This document shows positions 37,567 through 45,845 of a stretch of 64,000 bases of DNA, in pieces. The first letter of the stretch is position 1. Each line of letters starts with the position of its first letter. Source of the DNA: Pelagicoccus albus (GTDB lineage: Bacteria > Verrucomicrobiota > Verrucomicrobiia > Opitutales > Opitutaceae); contig NZ_JACHVC010000013.1 of the NCBI RefSeq assembly GCF_014230145.1, forward strand, positions 1 through 64,000. Reading direction: 5' to 3'. The notes below the pieces were generated by a model that was not told the DNA's origin, made no database searches, and worked only from the letters and a program-made list of their open reading frames with translations. The translations under genes were made by a program, and so were the position numbers.

Positions 37567-40137
37567 TTAGAGAGCGTTGAGCGGTCCGTACAAGGGCATC
37601 AGCGATTCTTTGCGAACCCAACCGGATTCCCCGTTCGGTAGGTCGATCTTTACCCAGGAGAGGAAGGTCTTCGACTTTTTGGCAACTGTTCCTTCCGCCA
37701 CAAGACTGCTGATTTGTTCAGCCTGCAAGTCGGTGGGGATTGAGAGTAATGCCGTTTCGCCGACCACTAGCAAGGTATCAGGATCTCCCAGCGCCTCGTA
37801 CTTGGAGCTCGCCCAAGCCGAAAAGTAGGAGAGCAATCCAATCGCGACTGCGAGCAATAAAGCGATGCCACTAAAACGCTTCAACGGCTTCAAGTACATG
37901 AAGAGAATCGCCAAGGCTAGAGCGATGCCGAGTCCCCAGAGCGATTGAAGCGCTAAGGCCTGCCATCCGGCTGGAGAAAGCCAGCCTACGAAGGTGTATA
38001 GGCCGTCTTTTTCGAGCAGCGCTTGCAAAATCGGGTCGTAAGAAGAGGTGTTTTGATGGGCGATTCTGAGATTCCAGGCGAGTTCTTCGCTTTGCGGATT
38101 TAGGCAGTATGCGCTTGTCCAAAGCCCCCAAGCCTTGGCCCAGTCGCCCTTTTGGGCTAAGGCCAAACCTGCGTTGTAACGATTTTCAAATACGTATGGC
38201 TGATCGTTGACTGCCTTGAGCCATTGATCTGAGGCCGTCTGAAAGTCGCCTTGCTCGTACAGCGAGCTTGGTGCCTCTTGGGCTCGCAGGTCGCCGGAAG
38301 GTAGGCAGGCGAGCAGTGTTGCAGCGATTAGAGGAAGCCAGGCAGATCGTTTGAAGGCGAGTGCGGGCGAATACCCTTTGCTCGGCGTCCCCTCGGTAGC
38401 CTCCTTTTGCAGTTGATCCCATACTTGTGTTTCAGGGGCCTTAGCTCCGAAGAGTTCTCGATCCGAGGCGATCCACGCCTTTTTCCACTTTTCCGAAAAA
38501 TCGCCGTCTCTCAATTCGCCCGCTGCTTGAGAGATTTCATCGGGAGTGGGTTCGCTGGTGGATAAATCAAAGTAGCGGCAAGCAGCATCCCGCCACTTGA
38601 GATGGACTTCTTTTCGAGCCACTTGATCGGAGGGAACAGGGGACCGCGCTATTCTCTTCAAGTCGGCCAACGCTTGTCGCTGCGGTTTGCGTGGGTCGGT
38701 GACGATGCTTCGCCCAAAGGCAAGTAAGAGCCAGAAAGCGAGCGGCGAGGCGAGAGCGACGACTGTCGCGGGAATGATCGGAATTGAACGCGCGGGACGC
38801 GTGCCGATCGTGTTTCCGTCCTTAACGTCTGCGAGTAAGGCGGGCGGCTTGTCGAATGTGCTCTGACCGTTGGGATCTAAATCGTAGCTTTGGCCGCCGT
38901 ATTGAGAATCCTGAGACTCTCCAGCTCCAGTATTTGTGGATCCGGATGCATTTGGCGAATTGGCGACTGCAGGTGTGACCGTAACAGTTTTGGCCGGGAT
39001 CTGAATCGTTTTATACTTTTCTTCCTTAGCGTCGAAGTAGGTGTACTGAACGGGTCCAAACTCGAAGGTTCCCTCTTCTGTAGGTATCAAGACAATGTCT
39101 TCAGTCTGCGTGCCTGTGAACAGATTGTTCTCGTCGAAATCGTTTCGTATCTCTGGTTGGATCGCTTTGAAACGGCTAGAAACAGAACGTTCCGGAACGC
39201 CAATACCTGAAGGCCAGTTGCCGGTCCCGCTCAACTCGAGCGTCCAAGTGACCGGTTCCCCAACTTGTACTTGTTCTGGGACTACACGGGATTCCAATGA
39301 GAAATTACCAACTGCTCCCTTGAAGGAAGCAGGAGCTCCTTCTGGAAGTGGATGAATCTCTAGGGCGAATGGGTCCGATTCGATGGTGAACTGATCGTAG
39401 ACCGGTTCCTGAAACATGAAGTCGCGACGCCTACCGATGACAACGGTTGCCTCTTGGCTCGCTCCTGGGATCTCGATTGTTCCGGATTCGGTCGCCATCA
39501 CTTTGGCTTGGTAAACCTTTACGGTGTATTTCGAGCCGTTGTAGTTTACCCCGGTTACCTGAGCGTCGACGAGTCCTCCCGTCACAAGTTTGCTCGGGTT
39601 CCAGTCTGGCGTCGAAAGGTCGGCCAGCTGGTAGTCTTGTTTGGCGCCCGCAATGTATTCGAGTTCGAATACTTCCCCTTGGTAGATCTTTTCGTCGCGA
39701 TTTTGGAAAAGGGAGAGGAAGACCTCGGAGGGGCTGAGGCCTGTATTCCCGACTGTCGCTTCGATGACTTGAAATCTAGCTTCCGCTACTTCGAAAGTGC
39801 CCTGGGATGTTTTTACCTCGAAGGCGGGTATGACGAGCTCTCCTAACGTTGTTGGGATAGCCTGATAGTTGAAAATGATTTTAGAACTAACACGACCGTT
39901 GATGATGGTCCGGGAATTCGATTGGCCGCGGAAATTCAGGCTGACTCTGTCTAGGTTTGGTACGCTAGGCTCCCCGTCCGGTTCACAGGAATCGAAGAAC
40001 AGGTCGATTGAATTGACTTTGCCTTTTTGCAAGGTGCCAGAGCTTGGAGACCAATAGACGGATTGAGCCCAAATGCTGGATACACCGCATAGCAGGGTGA
40101 TGAGGCTGAAGATTCCTTTTAGTGAGAGAAGGCGCAT
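37567..40137 (-). CDS. BatD-BatE fusion protein (aerotolerance operon)
   Basis: 856 residues from the ATG at 40137. A signal peptide is followed by a BatD-type domain (about 25-430), beginning SVYWSPSSGTLQKGKVNSIDLFF and containing repeated beta-sandwich 'oxygen tolerance' units (GEPVTWTLELSGTGNWP, DIVLIPTEEGTFEFGPVQYTYF). A membrane helix lies near 475-495. After a cytoplasmic stretch and a second helix (about 600-618), the C-terminus has TPR-like repeats (YEQGDFQTASDQWLKAV; YNAGLALAQKGDWAKAWGLW), two more helices and an SH3-like end (LVVGETALLSIPTD...ESGWVRKESL). TPR plus SH3 is the layout of BatE, so BatD and BatE appear to be joined. It is the last gene of the moxR-bat operon. Confidence 0.85.
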   Translation of the reverse strand: MRLLSLKGIFSLITLLCGVSSIWAQSVYWSPSSGTLQKGKVNSIDLFFDSCEPDGEPSVPNLDRVSLNFRGQSNSRTIINGRVSSKIIFNYQAIPTTLGELVIPAFEVKTSQGTFEVAEARFQVIEATVGNTGLSPSEVFLSLFQNRDEKIYQGEVFELEYIAGAKQDYQLADLSTPDWNPSKLVTGGLVDAQVTGVNYNGSKYTVKVYQAKVMATESGTIEIPGASQEATVVIGRRRDFMFQEPVYDQFTIESDPFALEIHPLPEGAPASFKGAVGNFSLESRVVPEQVQVGEPVTWTLELSGTGNWPSGIGVPERSVSSRFKAIQPEIRNDFDENNLFTGTQTEDIVLIPTEEGTFEFGPVQYTYFDAKEEKYKTIQIPAKTVTVTPAVANSPNASGSTNTGAGESQDSQYGGQSYDLDPNGQSTFDKPPALLADVKDGNTIGTRPARSIPIIPATVVALASPLAFWLLLAFGRSIVTDPRKPQRQALADLKRIARSPVPSDQVARKEVHLKWRDAACRYFDLSTSEPTPDEISQAAGELRDGDFSEKWKKAWIASDRELFGAKAPETQVWDQLQKEATEGTPSKGYSPALAFKRSAWLPLIAATLLACLPSGDLRAQEAPSSLYEQGDFQTASDQWLKAVNDQPYVFENRYNAGLALAQKGDWAKAWGLWTSAYCLNPQSEELAWNLRIAHQNTSSYDPILQALLEKDGLYTFVGWLSPAGWQALALQSLWGLGIALALAILFMYLKPLKRFSGIALLLAVAIGLLSYFSAWASSKYEALGDPDTLLVVGETALLSIPTDLQAEQISSLVAEGTVAKKSKTFLSWVKIDLPNGESGWVRKESLMPLYGPLNAL

Positions 40138-40139
40138 AG

Positions 40140-41069
40140 CTACCAATCCTTGGTGTTGGGCTGGGATTTCTGCCGGCCGCCGTTTTGAGCTTCCTGCAGG
40201 ATTTTGTAAAGTTTTCCAGGTTCGTCTTGTTGCTTAAGTTGTTCGAGCATCTGCATGAGGGCCGCGTTTTCCGCATCGATCGGTTCACCTGTCCCTTGTT
40301 GCCCGCCGAGCGTTTGCATCTCTTCCGGCGTAGCTGAAGGCTGAGGGGGAGGGGGCGCTTGTTCTTCCTGACCATCGAGCTCGACTTCTTGCGGCTCCTC
40401 CAAATCTCCCATTTGAGCCCCATCTTGAGCCTGTGGTAGCTGTTGGCCTTGCTCGCCCTCGGGGTCTTGCTCGCCTGCTGAATTACTATCTCCCGGTTCT
40501 TGCTGCTCGTCTGGTTGGGATTCGGAATCGCCCTCTTGTTGCTCTCCCTGTTGATCTTGGCTTTGTTCGCCTTGTTCACCCTCGGATTGTTCACCATCCT
40601 GAGATTCGGAGTCTTGGCTTTGGCCGTCTTCGCTTTGTTGCTGTTCTCCGCTTTCCCCTTGTTCACCGTCCTGCTGCTCGGAATTGTCTCCGGAGTCTTG
40701 CTGTTGTTGCTGCTGTTGATTCTCGGGGTCAACAGGCGGATTCAAAAGGTCGAGTAGACGTTGCTCTATTTGATCCCAATCGCCCGCATCTGGATCGATT
40801 TCGCGACCGGTTTCGATCGCATCCAAAGCGTCCCGCAGCGGTGGTTCAGGCATCTTGCGGCCTTGCTGCATTTCAGACATAGCGAACTGCAGCGTTTGCT
40901 CCGCCATAGATAAATAATCCGCTCCGCTCGGCTGCGACGACTCCGCCATTTGGGCTATATGCTCTCGCAAAGGCGTACCCAAATCTGGATACTCAGGCTC
41001 CGGCATTCCCTCTTGAGCTCTCAGGATAAGCGGAATGAGCAAAACAAAAATCAATGCGACCCCCTTCAT
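40140..41069 (-). CDS. BatC-position protein with long Gln/Glu/Ser/Asp-rich tract
   Basis: 309 residues from the ATG at 41069; the frame stays open to 41267, but that part is antisense-like and overlaps batB. A signal peptide (KGVALIFVLLIPLILRAQ) is followed by a helical segment (about 35-110, with YLSMAEQTLQFAMSEMQQGR) that may be a TPR-like pair. A low-complexity acidic tract of about 120 residues follows, made of Gln, Glu, Ser, Asp and Gly (QQQQQQQDSGDNSEQ and so on). The C-terminus is a short helix (AALMQMLEQLKQQ). Position and order between batB and batD match BatC, which is normally a TPR protein. The identification is mainly by context. Confidence 0.68.
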   Translation of the reverse strand: MKGVALIFVLLIPLILRAQEGMPEPEYPDLGTPLREHIAQMAESSQPSGADYLSMAEQTLQFAMSEMQQGRKMPEPPLRDALDAIETGREIDPDAGDWDQIEQRLLDLLNPPVDPENQQQQQQQDSGDNSEQQDGEQGESGEQQQSEDGQSQDSESQDGEQSEGEQGEQSQDQQGEQQEGDSESQPDEQQEPGDSNSAGEQDPEGEQGQQLPQAQDGAQMGDLEEPQEVELDGQEEQAPPPPQPSATPEEMQTLGGQQGTGEPIDAENAALMQMLEQLKQQDEPGKLYKILQEAQNGGRQKSQPNTKDW

Positions 41070-42100
41070 GCGGCAGCCTTTGTCTTGATGGTTCTTGGTT
41101 TGGGCAAGGCTGGGAATTCCCAATAGATCGAGATCAGTAAAGCGAGCAGTCCAGGAGCGAGGAAATAGTGGTAGCGTTCGATCTCGGCCACTTCGCGTTC
41201 GCGCTCGTTGAGGGATGCTTTGCCACGTTCTACGGTTTCTTCGACAAGAGCGGGCAAGTCGACCCATACGCTCGCTTCGCGGTAAATCCCGCCTGTTATC
41301 TGAGCTAATTTCTGCAAGGTCTTTGGTTCGAGCTTACTTAAAACGACCGCTCCCTCGGGAGTCTTTTGGTAGCCGCCGTTACCATCGGGGATGAAGCTGC
41401 CTTCTCGAGTTCCGAAACCGAGACAGATCGCTTGCACATTCTCTTCCTTAAGCTTTCGAGCATTTTCCTCCCAGCCTGAATCGAGACTCTCTCCGTCGCT
41501 GATTACTATAAGGAAGCGGTCCGCCATGCCATCTGATTGTTCGAAAGAATCCAGCGCGGTGCTCAGCATCTGTTCGAAATCGGTACCGCCCTGTGGGATG
41601 TAGCTTGGGTTGATATCCTTCAGGAAGCCTCGTAGGATCTGGTAGTCTGGACTCATGGGGCTTTGCAGAAACGCAGAACCGGCAAACACGATTAAGCCCA
41701 CGCTCTCGCCCTGTAGTGATTCCAGCATACCCTCGACCACGAGCTTTGCACGCTCCAAGCGGTTCGGCTTTATGTCTTCCGCCAGCATGCTTTTAGACAA
41801 GTCCATTGCGATGATAACCTCCCGGCTTCGCTCGAACGTGACCTGTTTCTCGGTGCCCCAACGCGGCCGCGCGATGGCGACAACCATGAGCGAAAGTGCG
41901 ATACAGAGGAAAATTTTCGGCGGTGACACCTTGGATCTGCTGGCTGGTTTTATGCCGCCGAATCCTGCGGTCGCCCACTGGGCTTGGCTACCTTTCATCC
42001 GGGCAGAGGCCCGGCTGCGGTGAAAGAGATTCCACAACAAGAACAGGACCGGAAAGGCCAGTCCCCAGAGCCAATGTTCGTTTCCCCAGGTCACGGTCAT
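41066..42100 (-). CDS. batB: BatB, von Willebrand factor A-domain membrane protein
   Basis: 344 residues. Membrane helices at about 10-25 and 62-78 precede a vWA domain (about 94-285), and a C-terminal helix lies at about 310-330. The metal-ion-dependent adhesion site is intact: D100-x-S102-x-S104 in MDLSKSM, the Thr of PQGGTDFEQ and the Asp of VISDGESLDSGW. The start and stop overlap both neighbours by four bases, so batA, batB and the batC-like gene are translationally coupled. BatA/BatB pairs sit in the inner membrane with the vWA domain in the periplasm and are associated with MoxR-type AAA+ chaperones. Confidence 0.9.
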   Translation of the reverse strand: MTVTWGNEHWLWGLAFPVLFLLWNLFHRSRASARMKGSQAQWATAGFGGIKPASRSKVSPPKIFLCIALSLMVVAIARPRWGTEKQVTFERSREVIIAMDLSKSMLAEDIKPNRLERAKLVVEGMLESLQGESVGLIVFAGSAFLQSPMSPDYQILRGFLKDINPSYIPQGGTDFEQMLSTALDSFEQSDGMADRFLIVISDGESLDSGWEENARKLKEENVQAICLGFGTREGSFIPDGNGGYQKTPEGAVVLSKLEPKTLQKLAQITGGIYREASVWVDLPALVEETVERGKASLNEREREVAEIERYHYFLAPGLLALLISIYWEFPALPKPRTIKTKAAA

Positions 42101-43128
42101 GCCAAAGCCTCCCTCATCTTGTTCCTGCTAGAGAATACAGCCAATGCCGCGAGAAGGCCTGCGGCATAGAGCGGATAGCTAAAGAGCTCGGTGATAGTCG
42201 AGTACTGCTGCACCTCGAACTCGATGGTGCTGGTTTCGTCGATTTTCTCGAAGGCTTGGTCAATTGTATCAGAACTTTCCGCGCGGAAGAATTCGCCGTC
42301 GGTTTCTTTAGCGATCTTCATCAACGTCTCCGTATCTACTCGCAGGAATTCCTGGCTAGTGCCGATGCGCTCGCCACGTTCGTTGCGGCGTGGGAAAGGT
42401 ACGTATCCATTTTTACCCGCCGCGATAGTGTAGACGCGAATGCCTGCGTCTTTCGCAAGCTTTGCCCCTTCCATGGGCTCCATGATTCCGGCGGTATTTT
42501 CGCCGTCGGTCAAAAGCACGATGAAAGCTCCTTCCCGTTCTCCGGCTCTTTCTTTAGCTCCTTCGAGGAGGCGTGAGGTCGCCACGGCAAGGGAGTCACC
42601 GATCGCCGTACCGTCTTCGATGAGGCCGATTTGCAGGCGTTCTGTCTGGCGCCCTAGCCACTTATGGTCGAATGTGAGCGGAGCAGCGGTGTAGGCACGG
42701 CCGGCGAAGGCTATTAAGCCGATGCGGTCATTTTCGCGGCGATTGATAAAGGCGCTAAGAACGGGTTTGACGGCTTGCAATCGGTTCGAGCGTTTTCGGT
42801 CTACAAAATAGTCTTCCGCTTCCATGGAGCGCGAAAGGTCGACTGCCAGAATGATATCGTAGCCGCGGCTTTTGGAATGACGTTCTGTAGCGACACTTTG
42901 GGGACGGGCCAAGGCCAGGATCGTGGCGGCGGCGGAGAGAAAAATCAATGTAGTGGATAGTTTGGTACCGCCAATTACGCTAGGACGACGCCAAGCTCCT
43001 GCGTTTGGCAGGATCATTGCGGCGACGGATCGACGACCACGGAACCAAGCCACGATAGGCAATGCCACGATAGCGAGTAGCCACCAAGGTTCGGCTAGCT
43101 GGAATTTCGTATGCAGCAGCTCTATCAT
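42097..43128 (-). CDS. batA: BatA, von Willebrand factor A-domain membrane protein
   Basis: 343 residues with helices at about 15-28 and 58-74, a vWA domain at about 90-300, and a C-terminal helix at about 318-334. The adhesion motif D97-x-S99-x-S101 (VDLSRSM), the Thr in EDGTAIGDSL and the Asp in LLTDGENTAG are present. N-terminal AEPWWLLAIVALPIVAWFRGRR is the standard BatA opening. Overlaps the DUF58 gene upstream by four bases and batB downstream by four. Confidence 0.9.
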   Translation of the reverse strand: MIELLHTKFQLAEPWWLLAIVALPIVAWFRGRRSVAAMILPNAGAWRRPSVIGGTKLSTTLIFLSAAATILALARPQSVATERHSKSRGYDIILAVDLSRSMEAEDYFVDRKRSNRLQAVKPVLSAFINRRENDRIGLIAFAGRAYTAAPLTFDHKWLGRQTERLQIGLIEDGTAIGDSLAVATSRLLEGAKERAGEREGAFIVLLTDGENTAGIMEPMEGAKLAKDAGIRVYTIAAGKNGYVPFPRRNERGERIGTSQEFLRVDTETLMKIAKETDGEFFRAESSDTIDQAFEKIDETSTIEFEVQQYSTITELFSYPLYAAGLLAALAVFSSRNKMREALA

Positions 43129-44045
43129 ACGCGGGCAAAGCGTTTCATTCGCTGATGAAAGAAGTTAGTGACTGCTCCGATCGCATCCTCTCCCGCGGTT
43201 AAGCTGAGTCGATCGCTTTCCTGTGGAAAAAGGCTTTTGAACTGGCTGTCTCGCTTGTCCTTCCAGCTTTGATGAGCAGCCCGCTGAGCAGATGAGCCGC
43301 CATCGAGCGTGTAGAGTTCGCCCGAGGCAGGGTCATAGACAGGTTGGCTACCGCGTTTGGGCAATTCGAGTTCCCACGGATCGGAAATCCTGAATCCAAC
43401 CGGCTGATACTGGCGACGCAGCACGGGCCATACGTCAGGATTCGCCCGTCCTGGAAAATCGCCTAACCAGATGAAGATACTATGGCGTGGCGCTGCTTTA
43501 AGAACGTACTTCCACGGAATCTTGGCTTCTTGCTCTTCGAGTACAGGAGGGGCTGGATGACCGAGGAGATTGGCTGCGGTGTGCATGACGCGGCCTCGAC
43601 CAGTGGCGGATTTCGTTAAATTGTAGCCTTGCGGGGTGGCATGAAGGAGGGAGATGCGGTCTCCATTTACCGCGCTCAAGAGCATCAGAAGGCTGGCCAA
43701 CTCCAAGAGAGCTGCCCGTTTGGTAACGCCGCCGGATCCAAACTGGAGAGAAGGCGTATCCTCGAAAAGCAGCAGTAAGGTGATCTCCCGCTCTTCTACG
43801 AATTTCTTGCGGTAGGCTTCTCCAAGGCGAGCTGTTACGTTCCAGTCGATATCCCGCACGTCGTCGCCAAACTCGTATTTCACGACTTGGTCGAACTCCA
43901 TGCCCTTGCCGCGGAAGGAGGATTTGTATTCGCCGCCCAAAGCGCTTTGCACCACGAGACGAGCCCGCCACTCCAGACGCCGTAGCATAGCTAAGGTGGC
44001 GGTCAAGTTGTTGAGAGCTCCTTTGGGTTCAGGCTGAGACGGCAT
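43125..44045 (-). CDS. DUF58-domain protein of the moxR-bat operon
   Basis: 306 residues without membrane helices. The DUF58 core is clear: SSFRGKGMEFDQVVKYEFGDDVRDIDWNVTARLGEAYRKKF, then EREITLLLLFEDTPSLQFGS. DUF58 proteins have a degenerate vWA-like fold and accompany MoxR ATPases. It lies 57 bases after moxR and overlaps batA by four bases. A role as adaptor between the ATPase and the membrane vWA proteins is the usual hypothesis. Confidence 0.92.
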   Translation of the reverse strand: MPSQPEPKGALNNLTATLAMLRRLEWRARLVVQSALGGEYKSSFRGKGMEFDQVVKYEFGDDVRDIDWNVTARLGEAYRKKFVEEREITLLLLFEDTPSLQFGSGGVTKRAALLELASLLMLLSAVNGDRISLLHATPQGYNLTKSATGRGRVMHTAANLLGHPAPPVLEEQEAKIPWKYVLKAAPRHSIFIWLGDFPGRANPDVWPVLRRQYQPVGFRISDPWELELPKRGSQPVYDPASGELYTLDGGSSAQRAAHQSWKDKRDSQFKSLFPQESDRLSLTAGEDAIGAVTNFFHQRMKRFARV

Positions 44046-44102
44046 GATTAAAATTTGCGAGCGGACGCGAGGCTACTGGAAAATGGATACGCTCCGCCTA
44101 AT

Positions 44103-45068
44103 TTATTGAACGGTCGCTCGAGCAGGTAGGGCGGTCGTATCCAAAATTTTAAGCAAAACCTGGTCGGCGGATATTTCCTCCGCTTCCGCTTCGTAGCTTA
44201 GGCCTACGCGGTGTCTCATAGCATCGAGGAAAATGTCCTTAACTATGGCTGGAGAAACGTGATCCATGCCACGAAGCCAGGCCAAGGCGCGGCTCGCTTG
44301 ATAAAGACTGATCGATGCGCGAGGAGAAGCACCGTAAGAGAGCAGGCGGTCCTCCGCATTTTCAGAACTCGCCATTTCGCGGGTGGCTCGCACCAGCTTG
44401 AGAATGTAGGCTTGGATGTCTTCGGATACGTGAACCGCGTCCACCTCCTCGCGGAGCTTGAGAAGTTCCTCACCGGTCGCTACGGGCTCGAGGACAGGTT
44501 TTTCTGTGACTTGACCCCAGCGACGCATCATCTCGAATTCGTCCTCGTGGCTTGGGTAGTCGACCAAGAGCTTGAAGAGAAAGCGGTCGCGCTGAGCCTC
44601 CGGGAGCGGGTAGGTGCCTTCTTGTTCAACCGGATTTTGCGTGGCCATCACGAAGAAGGGCTTCGGCAATTTGTGCGAGACAGGGCCGAGGGTGACCTGT
44701 TTTTCCTGCATGGCTTCCAGCAAGGCGCTTTGGACCTTGGCGGGAGCGCGGTTGATTTCGTCGGCTAAAACGAGATTGGCGAAAATCGGTCCCTTGTGCG
44801 GCTCGAATTGGCCGGACTGGGCTTGAAAGATCATGGTCCCGATCACGTCGCTTGGCAGCAGGTCGGGCGTGAACTGTACGCGCTCGAACTGCAGCCCCAA
44901 GGCGGTGCCGAGGCTTTTAATTAAGAGGGTTTTCGCCAAACCGGGCATCCCTTCCAGCAACACGTGCCCATCGGCGAGGAGGGCGACTAACATGCGTTCC
45001 ACTACGACTTCTTGTCCGAGGATCGCTTTTCCAACTTCGTTTCTGACTCGTTCAGACCAGCTGCTCAT
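44103..45068 (-). CDS. moxR: MoxR-family AAA+ ATPase
   Basis: 321 residues. Walker A is the MoxR variant EGMPGLAKT (about 39-47), Walker B is LVLADEINRAPAKVQSALLEAMQEKQV, and sensor 1 is FVMATQNPVEQEGTYPLPEAQRDRF. The C-terminal lid domain contains LLSYGASPRASISLYQASRALAW. MoxR ATPases act as chaperones that insert metals or assemble complexes together with vWA proteins. First gene of a leftward operon: moxR, DUF58, batA, batB, batC-like, batD/E. It is divergent from the EVE gene across about 200 bases that contain a repeated CTAGGAG but no clear promoter. Confidence 0.95.
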   Translation of the reverse strand: MSSWSERVRNEVGKAILGQEVVVERMLVALLADGHVLLEGMPGLAKTLLIKSLGTALGLQFERVQFTPDLLPSDVIGTMIFQAQSGQFEPHKGPIFANLVLADEINRAPAKVQSALLEAMQEKQVTLGPVSHKLPKPFFVMATQNPVEQEGTYPLPEAQRDRFLFKLLVDYPSHEDEFEMMRRWGQVTEKPVLEPVATGEELLKLREEVDAVHVSEDIQAYILKLVRATREMASSENAEDRLLSYGASPRASISLYQASRALAWLRGMDHVSPAIVKDIFLDAMRHRVGLSYEAEAEEISADQVLLKILDTTALPARATVQ

Positions 45069-45272
45069 TTGTTATCTATTTCTCTGTGTCGGGATTGGCG
45101 GCTAGGAGTATGCCCCTAGGAGCTGTGAAGAACACCGCCAACTGACCATCTAATCAAGACTATGTTTCATCCCATCCTCATACTGTCGGGAATAGCCGAA
45201 TAGCCTGCTCCCGAGCTCTACCTAGTCCAGAAATTCCTTGAGATCGCCGAACAACCTTAACACAGCTTTTCG

Positions 45273-45773
45273 ATGGCGAAGAAATTTTGGCTAATCAAAA
45301 GCGAGCCGGACGTTTTCGGTTTCGATGATCTTGAGAAGTGCGAAAACCAGACCGAACATTGGGACGGTATCCGCAACTACCAGGCCCGCAACTTCATGCG
45401 GGACGACATGAAGAAGGGAGACATCGCCATCTTTTACCATTCCAATGCGGGCCCAAATGTCGGAGCTGTGGGATTGGTGACCGTGGCTAGCGAATCGGCC
45501 TATCCTGACCATACGCAATTTGACGAGAGCTCCAACTACTACGACGCAAAGTCTCCCAAGGACAATCCGCGTTGGCTCATGGTGGACTTCCAATGGAAGA
45601 TGCCTTTCAAGCGGCTGGTTACACTGAAGGAGCTCAAGGAAACTCCAGAGCTCGAAGACATGCTGGTGGTGAAGCGTGGACAACGCCTGTCGATCCAACC
45701 GGTCGAAAAGAAGCATTTCGAAATCGTCTGCAAACTCGGCGGACTTACCGCCAAAGAGCTGAAATCGCTTTAG
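45273..45773 (+). CDS. EVE-domain protein
   Basis: 166 residues covering one complete EVE domain (PUA-like fold): KKFWLIKSEPDVFGFDDL, then WDGIRNYQARNFMRDDMKKGDIAIFYHSN, NVGAVGLVTVASESAYPD and RWLMVDFQWKMPFKRLVTL. The Trp and the NYQARNF loop form the base-binding pocket. Bacterial and eukaryotic (THYN1) EVE proteins are thought to bind modified bases in DNA or RNA. It is a solitary gene with its own terminator, and no restriction genes are nearby, so a housekeeping role is as likely as a defence one. Confidence 0.94.
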   Translation: MAKKFWLIKSEPDVFGFDDLEKCENQTEHWDGIRNYQARNFMRDDMKKGDIAIFYHSNAGPNVGAVGLVTVASESAYPDHTQFDESSNYYDAKSPKDNPRWLMVDFQWKMPFKRLVTLKELKETPELEDMLVVKRGQRLSIQPVEKKHFEIVCKLGGLTAKELKSL

Positions 45774-45796
45774 ACCAGACCGTATCCAAATCAGAA

Positions 45797-45836
45797 GGGC
45801 ACCCTCGATTGCTCGGAGGTGGCCCGCTCGGTTTTT
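45797..45836 (+). terminator. Probable terminator of the EVE gene
   Basis: Imperfect stem GGGCACCCTC / GAGGTGGCCC around GATTGCTCG, followed by GCTCGGTTTTT. It sits between the convergent EVE and dxs genes, 23 bases after the EVE stop. Confidence 0.6.
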
Positions 45837-45845
45837 GGAATGAAG

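Noticed and set aside
40440-40730. Possible microsatellite or CRISPR-like repeat
   Set aside because: The repetition is of CAG/GAA-type codons within a reading frame, with no regular spacer-repeat structure. No CRISPR array is seen anywhere in the window.
39983-40757. Asn/Lys-rich and Leu-rich frames in the batC region
   Set aside because: Shadows of the repetitive Gln/Glu codon tract of the batC-like gene; the repetitive composition alone keeps these frames open.
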